This document shows positions 11,001 to 17,927 of a stretch of 64,000 bases of DNA, piece after piece. The stretch is from Symsagittifera roscoffensis (lineage: Eukaryota > Xenacoelomorpha > Acoela > Convolutidae). Both the position numbers and the translations under genes were made by a program. The DNA lies in assembly GCF_963678635.1 (NCBI RefSeq), contig NC_087071.1, forward strand, positions 15,106,864 through 15,170,863. The letters are read 5' to 3'. How positions within the stretch are numbered: position 1 is the first letter of the stretch; the number at the start of each line of letters is the position of its first letter. The notes below the pieces were generated by a model. That model saw only the letters and a program-made list of their open reading frames with translations. It was not told where the DNA came from and did not search any database.

Positions 11001-13244
11001 GGTGGAAACCTCTATTTCCTTTTCTACTTCAAGTGGTTTCCTGAGCTCCGAGCTGTTCTTGTATGCCGCCGTCTTGCATCGGGCCAAAACGATGGGCGCC
11101 GTCTCTCTCAAGTTTCCTTCCGAAACAGCATCCACTGAAGGACTACCCCATCCTTCCACTTCTCTCTTCCTCTTGCGAGTCTTCACATCTCTGCTCGAGG
11201 GTGTTGTGGCTATCATCATTGATTCGACCTCTCCATCCACTCCTTCCAACTCTTGCCTCCCCCCTGCTCGAGCCTTAAGGATATTAGTACTTTTAATCAT
11301 ATTACTAGTCCCAACCTTATCCCTTTTTATATCACCAACCATTTTATCCACAGTTTTTTGTTTCAGAGTAGAGCTGTCCTCACATTTCTCTTTTCTAGTC
11401 TTCGATCGTGCGTTCCTCAACTCCACTAGCTTGTTCAGCAGCTCTTTTCTTGCTTTCTCATCCAGGCCCGTTCCTATCAGGAGCGGTTCCCCGAATCTCA
11501 CTACTGCGTCCCACAGTTCCTTCTTGAACTTGTCCAGCGTCGTCTCGCTGCCCACTTCTCGATTGAATTCCTCCAGGAACTCCTGCCAAGCGTCATCCTC
11601 GAGAGATCCCAAGAATATGTCCCTATTCCCTTCGAACGTGTTCTTCTCCCTTTCCTCCGAGCTCAAGAGTAACATCCCCATATTGAAGGTCTCACCTGCC
11701 AATGGCAACTCTAGGTTCTTCCGTGGAGACGGAATCAGGGGTGGTGTGGCAGTATCTGCCCAATTCTCCTCGCTCAAATCTTTCAACAGCTCTTGAGTGG
11801 TGAGCTCCTCCCCTGATGGCCCTGGTTCAGGCGTATTCCCCACTTCCATGTCTTCACCAGCTTCACTGAGAGTTTCATCCATACTCTCTTCTTCTGACTC
11901 ATGTCTCCTTCTCTCGAGAATTTTCTTAAATCGGTCCTCGACGGGTCCGCTCCTCTTGTCTCCAGGTGTGTCCACGGACAGTGGCGATGGTGTCGCGGGA
12001 TCCAGCTTTTTGTATTCCGTCAGTGCTACGTGCAGTTGACCTGCTGCATCTAGTTCTGTTCCTTCCTGTCTTATTTCCACCTGTTCCAAGCCATAGGGCG
12101 CCTTATATTTTCTCGTGGCAAATTTCATGTCGTCCACCAGTGCGACGTGTCCCTCCATCACGATCATCCTGCCATCATCCCATATGGGTAGCATATTCTC
12201 AAGTCCTTCCTTCTCAAGAGTCCTCAAGACTTTCCACACCTCATATCCAGGGGGCTGCGAACCTCTACTCTTTTTCGCTTGCGTCGTCCACGAATTTACC
12301 TTCATCTCGCTGGTATGGAAGTAGACCGCCGCCGTGTAGCCAATGAACAGGGGGTCCCAGCCATTAGTGAAATCCTTCTGCATTTCCTCCGCCCTCATCC
12401 TCGCCATTATGGAGGGAACTACCAAGGGACTATTCATTCCTAAGGTCATCCTCCTGACTATTGGGAACTCAGGCATGGTTGCCGGGAGGATTTCTTTCTC
12501 CATTATGGTCTCTAGCTCCCTCTTCACCAGTGCGAAGCACTCCTTCCAGGCAGGAATTCTCAAGATTTCTCGTCCGTCCGCCGTCAATGGGTTCAAGTTC
12601 CAGAATTTGGGATACATTTCAATAGGGCCCTCTCGCTTGCCTCCCATTCTGCATTGCATTTGTCCCCTGAAATTGCACACCATCATCTCAGCATCTTTCA
12701 CTTTTCCGAAGAGTACCGTGTTGCTCATACGCGCCCTGAGCACTTCCTGCTGACACCAATTCAGCGCTGCACCATCCAGTACGCTGATGAGACTCAAGTG
12801 CGTCACCGAGTGACGATACGTTATCACCAGGGGATCTGGAAACGCGTACGTCACTGCTGGACCATAGATGCAGGTCACCACCTCCTCCAGACCTCGGATT
12901 ATCCCCATTGGGTCCGACCTCATTGCCAGACACAGGTCCGTCAACAGAGGCATCCCTCTGTTCGCCTTCTCCCATTCTTCTCTCGAGGTTGGGTTCTCAT
13001 CTTCACCCGTCATGTATCGATTCTGCATCATGAGGTATTGCACCAGTAGTGTCTTCAACCCTGCGGCGCACTTGTAGGAGCTGGTTTCAATGCTCGTGTG
13101 GACTCTCCCCATAGACAGAGGTTCTCCATATTCCATTAACCGATGAAACGACACCAATTCCCCATGGGTCAAGAGCACTAGTGCCAGGTACCCATCAACT
13201 CGAAGTGTCTCCACTCCCCGACTAAACATGTATGCTGGACCCAT
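8058..13244 (-). CDS. Element 1 ORF2, C-terminal part (1,728 codons)
   Basis: This is the second part of the accessory protein encoded downstream of pol. The ATG at 13244 is an internal methionine: its first 116 residues repeat the end of the upstream ORF because of a tandem duplication, so the real gene started at 17405 and was about 2,960 codons long. What can be seen: a globular region to about residue 395; an acidic, low-complexity region (about 400-540); a KRKR basic cluster near 720 that could be a nuclear signal; and a Cys/His cluster, CxxxxCxxxxHxCxxxxC, at about 1201-1218, a likely zinc site. A CPCHC stretch follows near 1464, and an acidic Ser/Asp tail (SSDDEEE) lies near the end. 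Residues from about 570 onward match the family B pseudogenes, so this half is the conserved core of a wider family. I recognise no known domain in it. It is not an obvious envelope protein: I see no signal peptide or fusion-protein layout. Confidence 0.8.
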   Translation of the reverse strand: MGPAYMFSRGVETLRVDGYLALVLLTHGELVSFHRLMEYGEPLSMGRVHTSIETSSYKCAAGLKTLLVQYLMMQNRYMTGEDENPTSREEWEKANRGMPLLTDLCLAMRSDPMGIIRGLEEVVTCIYGPAVTYAFPDPLVITYRHSVTHLSLISVLDGAALNWCQQEVLRARMSNTVLFGKVKDAEMMVCNFRGQMQCRMGGKREGPIEMYPKFWNLNPLTADGREILRIPAWKECFALVKRELETIMEKEILPATMPEFPIVRRMTLGMNSPLVVPSIMARMRAEEMQKDFTNGWDPLFIGYTAAVYFHTSEMKVNSWTTQAKKSRGSQPPGYEVWKVLRTLEKEGLENMLPIWDDGRMIVMEGHVALVDDMKFATRKYKAPYGLEQVEIRQEGTELDAAGQLHVALTEYKKLDPATPSPLSVDTPGDKRSGPVEDRFKKILERRRHESEEESMDETLSEAGEDMEVGNTPEPGPSGEELTTQELLKDLSEENWADTATPPLIPSPRKNLELPLAGETFNMGMLLLSSEEREKNTFEGNRDIFLGSLEDDAWQEFLEEFNREVGSETTLDKFKKELWDAVVRFGEPLLIGTGLDEKARKELLNKLVELRNARSKTRKEKCEDSSTLKQKTVDKMVGDIKRDKVGTSNMIKSTNILKARAGGRQELEGVDGEVESMMIATTPSSRDVKTRKRKREVEGWGSPSVDAVSEGNLRETAPIVLARCKTAAYKNSSELRKPLEVEKEIEVSTSSTSEEDFKPQKVNVKRGSTNGQGGEVEIGNEWISKAHQDMDKQVTSDPLERSKTRNTSRTWWVALETLKEMEDCLKKLDSGIARRRRNWATQQKAEVNKIEMVSHLKRSWQSLLKDHFEEAMRTSSSAPPLMANPFVRTAGQLMFTWSLVGIELETLTSYDRLKLGSKKLEVYQALMQHVARDNSGLSLARRKDATCFLRWTMSMMSDSTILACHQRASGSKTMERRVSTIILNVYQSTGIEKEDGSRLSLESHRKLDEVRRFSNKKFEEEHDVHRNLASSEQYSRLSEKGEYQYVSGVLGIAYNPFLDSEAGGAHRNHEVAELLKFWTERIMEIDAVEKEGPSLGLILEKTPEVISMPRSNKRVEVNMGGGNGLLTTNLGVIWKLLRPSWCPHPHASLIEETTERVRLAPTEDEDLAKLSVLHKLITPQMQEPSERTSDPGSTKKLEPGSCLDSTCGNGEHICDGRSCVRILSFQKEDLVTWFEDITEREKSEVQIIAECYARTTVNIATALGFFSRMCGLQALERLESEHHLVTALSVESWPGVLQVTQKHIRSWKVGLEAEMGFPLSEAYGLPLNAKSLIGSMMANLCGSHYPLHMAMVEVSSQRILVDKAFSVPKCVRLARMSHHSHKLLRKIKGTVPKELRDDLSEIWGEDLLKLERENTSDHERQNVIGKPVGGTPNLEGNDTMHEKMMELEPLLEASGERNLRSIEISHGECPCHCLAQTVWYPDHKNLCLVWDVEEIRSIGLPDHRQKVTLLVVSTMLALRWIEENITKYREATTPTAESIYAIDYSRRLELFETACKVFAIPTEVRHVWSRLRYFPWFRATLTSWLYRATKDHMRKHQKEYRQFQAEIGPEAFKRPLLTHRNAITTGWKRVGKMSRDNTKARESILEEDLAKNVSLSLHNSFCLNREARVKALPNQAKRLQEQREWMRSYEQLKAWEEIVISSDDEEELLRQFAASSTSGCSTSKAKSTR

Positions 13245-13245
13245 A
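12898..13245 (-). repeat. 348-bp tandem duplication, copy 1
   Basis: This copy appears identical to 13366-13713 (offset exactly 468). The two copies are separated by 120 bp that do not belong here. Element 2 has only one copy (around 36770-37125), so the single-copy state is ancestral. Confidence 0.95.
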
Positions 13246-13365
13246 AGGACAATGTTAGCAACATACTACACATTGTCGAAGGACAGCGCACCCACCCCAG
13301 AAGAAATGAGACAGAAATCAAGAGAATACATGCTGATGAAACCTAAGAAGTACTCATATTCCGAA
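13246..13365 (+). other. 120-bp inverted gag fragment inserted in ORF2
   Basis: This is the exact reverse complement of 24927-25046, inside gag of the same element. On the plus strand it reads gag sense. It brings the stop that ends the N-terminal ORF2 piece at 13266, and it splits the gene. No mismatch is visible by eye over 120 bp, so the event is recent or an assembly artefact. Confidence 0.95.
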
Positions 13366-16300
13366 ATTATCCCCATTGGGTCCGACCTCATTGCCAGACA
13401 CAGGTCCGTCAACAGAGGCATCCCTCTGTTCGCCTTCTCCCATTCTTCTCTCGAGGTTGGGTTCTCATCTTCACCCGTCATGTATCGATTCTGCATCATG
13501 AGGTATTGCACCAGTAGTGTCTTCAACCCTGCGGCGCACTTGTAGGAGCTGGTTTCAATGCTCGTGTGGACTCTCCCCATAGACAGAGGTTCTCCATATT
13601 CCATTAACCGATGAAACGACACCAATTCCCCATGGGTCAAGAGCACTAGTGCCAGGTACCCATCAACTCGAAGTGTCTCCACTCCCCGACTAAACATGTA
13701 TGCTGGACCCATATTGAACAAGTATCTGGGGTAGACCAAATACAGGGCCAAGAGCAGGCTGATGGGCATGCCCAGTATCTCCTGCACGAAGGCTCCGAAG
13801 ATAGTCGCCGTGGTGCCGAACACTCCTGCCAAGAATTCTCTCTCCCAGCAAGGACTCAAGAACTTGAGAATCTCGTAATCTCTCCTAGTCTTCAATTCGC
13901 CGTTGGCGTGCTCTCTCCAAAATCCTCCAATCGTCACTTCATTGGCGGCCGAGACAAATCTAACCACCGTCATGTCTCTCCTTTCAGCTAGCTCCAGTTG
14001 CTTCTCTAGAAAACTCCAGATTTGTTTCACGAGGAGTGGTGCTTCCTCCCTCGTTTTATTCGTGGCGTTCTCCAGCCTTGGTGTCAGGAATGGCCACCAG
14101 CCATTCTCTTGGGTCAAGCGATATTTCATCGATTCTAACTGTTTCTCCGTCTCGACCACATTTCTTCTCTCGTTGCTGGGACCTCTAGTCCTGCTGGTGG
14201 AATTTGCGACTTTCACATCCATACTCCGGAACCACAGGCTGGCCGTCAACTGGTTTATCGCCGGGTGGTCGTCCCCGATGACTGGGCTGAACTTGAGTTG
14301 TCTAGCAAAGTTCGATATCTCTAGCAAGAGTACCTCATCCAATACAATCAAGACATCGGCTAGTCCGTAAAAGCCCCTCAGCGCATGAGATATGTCAGCC
14401 CATGCCGCTGGTAATTCTGATCTGTAAAGTCTCAAGTTTACTGGCTCCAGCTCTCGATTGGGGGCTGCCATCAGAATCCGCCATTCACTCCCTTCCGCTA
14501 TCAATATTAAGACCGCATACACGAATTGTAGGGCGGGTGGCATGCTGGCGTATCCTGGGGATGTGGTAAACACCACCTTTGTCTTGGACCCAAATCTCGA
14601 GGCTACGTTCTCTTGTACCTCATTCATCGCCGCAAATAACGCCTGAATAGCCTCCCATATCTTCTTTGATGTCGGAATCTCCTTGCCCTTCAGTTGCTCA
14701 AGAAGTCCCATCGCGTGCAGGTGGTCATTCATTCCTGCAAACAATAGCAGCTCAGGTTCACAGGGCATCTCCGACTTTATTGCCACCACTAGGGTCAACA
14801 TCTGGTTCAATTCGGCTCCTGGCAAAGAGTATACCAGAGTCTCCGGCCAGAACAACTTGGGAGACGTTCCTTCGAAGTCTGATCCCGCCACAATGATCAC
14901 TCTTGCAGCAGCTGGATCTGCTCTATCATAAACTGCCAGAGTCTTGGCCAATTGGGTGCCGCCACAGGGCTTCCCGTACCTGGGATCCTCTGCCAACCTT
15001 GGACCTTCGTAAGCAGCGTCAGGCAACTCCATTCCCCCCGGGTTGAGTAGCTTGTCTACTACCTTCAATTGCGCCGGGGTTGCCAACCTGATCCTGGCGA
15101 TGCCAGTTCGGTGCTTGGGAGGTTCTGCTATAAGTCCAGGACTCCCTAGCTGCTTAAGAGGCCTGTAGTTAATGGGTCCCATGATCGTTTTTGTGGGAAT
15201 TCCAGTCAGGTCTGTAGTCTCCATTAACTTCGTTCTCGAGAAATGCGCCTCGTGTGCTTTCAACCAGTCTACGCAATGATGTCTATTCAAGTCCTCATGC
15301 GACACTCGTTCGATCCCCAGGGTTTCCGCCAACTCTCGTCTGCATTCCAAAGTCTCTAGATCCAGTTCCTTCACCTTCTCAGGATATCTCAAGCGGGTAG
15401 TCTCCCTAGACTTCTTTTCTCTCCTGCCATCTGCCACCACCACGGAGGACATCGCCGAGGTCGGAGGTGTTGATGACTCTACCTCCTCTGACTCCATTGG
15501 TGTGGCACTCTGCAATCGGGTCTGATTGCTCCTCGAGCTATCTCTAGTATCAACTCTCGCTCCCAATCGACCAGCCAAGGCCCTCGAGGCAAGGAATGGT
15601 GGGTTGGGAGGTGGCCCTAAAGTGAATTGGGCTGTCTCCAGCAGGTCCGCTTCTAGCGTGTTTATGTGTTCCTGGAAGACGTCGTTCAGCCACTCAGCTC
15701 CCCTTGGCCTATCGAAATGGATTCCATCTTTCGAGGTGTCTTCAGGGAATCCCTTGTTCTCCATGCGTTCTGCAACGTCTAACAGCCTGAGAGGAAGCAC
15801 ACTGTTTCGGTGTATTTCTCGGATCGCCTTGTTCAGGCTCCGCACCCTCTGGTTCATCTCTAGGGAGTGTTGATCAAACATCATGTTATAGGGGACCGTG
15901 CATATCGTCAGCAGGATGGGATCCATTTGGATCCTCAGCTCCTCAAGAAGGCAACTCATCTTGTCGCATAGCCTCGTCACTTTCCTTGCTTCTCCTCTCG
16001 ACACGTCGTTGGTCCCAACCATCAAGGTGACTGTGTAAACTTTGGTCATTCCTAGCATGTCCAGAGTTGCCAACATCTGTGGCGTAGCAGCTCCAGCGAA
16101 ACTCAAGACTCCCGTCTGCCAATGTGACCGGATCTGGGTCAACACCCGCACCAGGCTGTCCCCTATAATCAGGTGAACCGCACCCTCTGGCACACGAGGT
16201 GGCGCTAGATACTGCACCCAGGCTGCGTCGTGGAAGCAGTCCCTCCTGGCTTGCTGTTCCGCATTCCAGTCCAGCCGACTATGCTTGTGGTAGTTCCCCT

Positions 16301-17405
16301 CTGTGTTCTTCTTGTAGCTCGCGATCACGACGTTTCTGACCGGCTGTTCCCTCCAAGTTGGGGGAAGCTCTGGCCTTGTCGCTCTTTCACGACTCTGCTG
16401 CTGCAATTTCTCGCCCAGCTCCTTCAGGCGCGATGAGGCGCCACTCACCTGACTACCGCTCGAGGTCGAGGTTGGTGTATATCCTGGTAACACCACATCC
16501 ATCAGAGGACGTACAGGTTGGGTCTCTAGATTGCGCAAGGAGGGCGTCGCGTCATTCGGTATCCAGACCTCCAACCCTTCACTCATGTGTTCCCTGGCCT
16601 CGCGGTCAAGGTTGAACCGTCCTCTAGCCCTGGGAGCTTCATCCACCTCCATGCGCGACTCTGGCCTTGAGCTTGTCACCACTCGTTCGTTTGACCTGGC
16701 TCCCTTTTGTGCGTCCAGCTCGCGTTGTCGTTGTTCTATCCTTTCCAACTCCGACTTTAGTTGATCGCGATTCGCGGCGTTCTCCCGCACCTTTAGCTCC
16801 TGCTGATGTTCCGCCCTTAGCATCTCAAGTAATTTCAACGTCTGATCCCGCTCGTCGACTGCCTGGTCTCTCTCCAGCTGAAGCCTCTCCCTATCCAACT
16901 TCGCCTGATCCCGATCGAGGTTCGCTTTATTCCTTTCCTTCAGCGCCTTCTCAAGCTCTTTCCTTAGGACTCCCAGCTCCGGATATGCCTCGGTCGTCTG
17001 TTGCGCTCGCGACATCGACGGCACCTTACTCGAGCTCTGGCCCGTGGATCTTGCTGTTGGCCTCGTCGGTAGCGGGAACTCTCCTGCGCCGTGTTCGGTG
17101 TTGTTACTCAGGCCAGGATTTCTTGCCAAGTCAAAGCCCCTTACTCCTCCATCCGCATTCCAAGACAACCATCTGGTCTGCGCTCGATTTGATATGCCCT
17201 CAGTGGTGTAGCCGACTATCAAGACAGCCTCCGTCGCAGACTCCCTGCACTCGCCCTGGTCCTCCAACTGGAGGATCGCATTCAGCATCACCGCCATTCT
17301 CTCGTCGATCTGGGTGTGGTCCAGGTCCCTCAAGCGTCTGTACAGCTCGTCAAGAGTGGGCCTCTGCAGAGCCGTGGGCATAGAGTTCCAGAATCGGTCT
17401 GCCAT
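13266..17405 (-). CDS. Element 1 ORF2, N-terminal part: coiled coil plus two SGNH-like domains (1,379 codons)
   Basis: Accessory protein of element 1. The ATG at 17405 is fixed by an in-frame TAA two codons upstream, and the same start is kept in element 2 (40761). Residues about 140-235 form a charged coiled coil (repeated RDQ, ERDQ). Residues about 410-580 are an SGNH/GDSL hydrolase domain with its hallmark blocks: GDS (Ser417), Gly in FAGAAT, GTND (464-467) and DGIH (Asp560, His563). By family knowledge these are ester or lipid hydrolases; the substrate is unknown. Residues about 835-1060 look like a second, altered SGNH fold: GSD at 841-843 where GDS is expected, GMND at 891-894, and DDHP at 1045-1048. 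The last 32 residues (1348-1379) are junk read through the inverted gag insert; the true protein goes on into 8058-13244. Esterase domains are known in ORF1 of CR1-type LINEs, but here one sits downstream of pol in an LTR element. Confidence 0.85.
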   Translation of the reverse strand: MADRFWNSMPTALQRPTLDELYRRLRDLDHTQIDERMAVMLNAILQLEDQGECRESATEAVLIVGYTTEGISNRAQTRWLSWNADGGVRGFDLARNPGLSNNTEHGAGEFPLPTRPTARSTGQSSSKVPSMSRAQQTTEAYPELGVLRKELEKALKERNKANLDRDQAKLDRERLQLERDQAVDERDQTLKLLEMLRAEHQQELKVRENAANRDQLKSELERIEQRQRELDAQKGARSNERVVTSSRPESRMEVDEAPRARGRFNLDREAREHMSEGLEVWIPNDATPSLRNLETQPVRPLMDVVLPGYTPTSTSSGSQVSGASSRLKELGEKLQQQSRERATRPELPPTWREQPVRNVVIASYKKNTEGNYHKHSRLDWNAEQQARRDCFHDAAWVQYLAPPRVPEGAVHLIIGDSLVRVLTQIRSHWQTGVLSFAGAATPQMLATLDMLGMTKVYTVTLMVGTNDVSRGEARKVTRLCDKMSCLLEELRIQMDPILLTICTVPYNMMFDQHSLEMNQRVRSLNKAIREIHRNSVLPLRLLDVAERMENKGFPEDTSKDGIHFDRPRGAEWLNDVFQEHINTLEADLLETAQFTLGPPPNPPFLASRALAGRLGARVDTRDSSRSNQTRLQSATPMESEEVESSTPPTSAMSSVVVADGRREKKSRETTRLRYPEKVKELDLETLECRRELAETLGIERVSHEDLNRHHCVDWLKAHEAHFSRTKLMETTDLTGIPTKTIMGPINYRPLKQLGSPGLIAEPPKHRTGIARIRLATPAQLKVVDKLLNPGGMELPDAAYEGPRLAEDPRYGKPCGGTQLAKTLAVYDRADPAAARVIIVAGSDFEGTSPKLFWPETLVYSLPGAELNQMLTLVVAIKSEMPCEPELLLFAGMNDHLHAMGLLEQLKGKEIPTSKKIWEAIQALFAAMNEVQENVASRFGSKTKVVFTTSPGYASMPPALQFVYAVLILIAEGSEWRILMAAPNRELEPVNLRLYRSELPAAWADISHALRGFYGLADVLIVLDEVLLLEISNFARQLKFSPVIGDDHPAINQLTASLWFRSMDVKVANSTSRTRGPSNERRNVVETEKQLESMKYRLTQENGWWPFLTPRLENATNKTREEAPLLVKQIWSFLEKQLELAERRDMTVVRFVSAANEVTIGGFWREHANGELKTRRDYEILKFLSPCWEREFLAGVFGTTATIFGAFVQEILGMPISLLLALYLVYPRYLFNMGPAYMFSRGVETLRVDGYLALVLLTHGELVSFHRLMEYGEPLSMGRVHTSIETSSYKCAAGLKTLLVQYLMMQNRYMTGEDENPTSREEWEKANRGMPLLTDLCLAMRSDPMGIISEYEYFLGFISMYSLDFCLISSGVGALSFDNV
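13366..13713 (-). repeat. 348-bp tandem duplication, copy 2
   Basis: This is the partner of 12898-13245. It continues without a break into the upstream part of ORF2, so it is the copy in frame with the ORF2 start. Confidence 0.95.
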
Positions 17406-17442
17406 TCTTTATAACTTCGGGATGTGTGTAGATAGATGTCAA

Positions 17443-17500
17443 CCAGCTCAAGAATTACCTTACCAACTCAAGAATTACCTTACCAACTCAAGTATTACCC
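17443..17500 (-). repeat. 20-bp tandem motif upstream of ORF2
   Basis: Three copies of a unit reading CAACTCAAGAATTACCTTAC on the plus strand, with CTCAAG at 17447, 17467 and 17487. Element 2 has a 19-bp version at 40788-40870 with CTTGAG in place of CTCAAG. The motif lies in the 5' leader of a putative ORF2 mRNA. Confidence 0.8.
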
Positions 17501-17637
17501 AATTCAAGAAATCTCTAGAAATCTTCTCTTGCAAGCACTTGCTGTAGATCCGGATTGTCGCGTGTTCAATCAAGATTCTCTTTTTCTGTTTCTCGCTTGA
17601 GTGTAGTTGGATATTCAACTTTGTTTTCAAACTTGAT

Positions 17638-17650
17638 CTGAAAACATAAA
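17638..17650 (-). promoter_or_regulatory. Putative 3' splice acceptor for ORF2 mRNA
   Basis: In sense direction the sequence is TTTATGTTTTCAG followed by ATCAAG, a strong match to the short TTTTCAG acceptor used by nematodes. It lies 232 nt upstream of the ORF2 ATG. Element 2 keeps TTATTTTCAG at the matching place (40966-40976), 204 nt from its ATG. I did not find a clear donor site; trans-splicing would need none. Confidence 0.45.
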
Positions 17651-17927
17651 GCTCATTAAAACTTAGTATGTCACGTTCCTAACCTAGAGACCCCCCTTCT
17701 ACCCATATGATTAAAATCTTATCATTCACATATCACTTAAAACAATTTGATTGGATCTCCCTTAAGAACATGCAGATTCATTTTATGTTTTAGCACCATC
17801 AATTCTTTCTTTTAAAATTCAATTGTCATGCCAATCACATCTTAAGATCCCTTTACCTGCGCCGCACCCCAGTACCTGACTCAAGACTCCTCCCTCACAC
17901 CCGACCTGGTACTTCCATGTACCCGAC

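Larger units (their letters stand above)
17406..17927 (-). other. Intergenic stretch between gag-pol and ORF2
   Basis: This 522 bp holds no ORF. It has a splice-acceptor-like site (17638-17648) and three tandem copies of a 20-bp motif (17443-17500) just upstream of the ORF2 start. The overall layout is the same in element 2 (40762-41161). Confidence 0.6.

Noticed and set aside
10975-11796. 273-residue plus-strand ORF and many similar ones opposite gag-pol and ORF2
   Set aside because: These are serine/leucine-rich shadows of the strongly supported minus-strand genes.
8058-13244. ORF2 as a retroviral envelope gene
   Set aside because: The position after pol and a possible spliced mRNA fit, but I see no signal peptide, cleavage site or terminal membrane anchor, and the N-terminal half is coiled coil plus SGNH-like.
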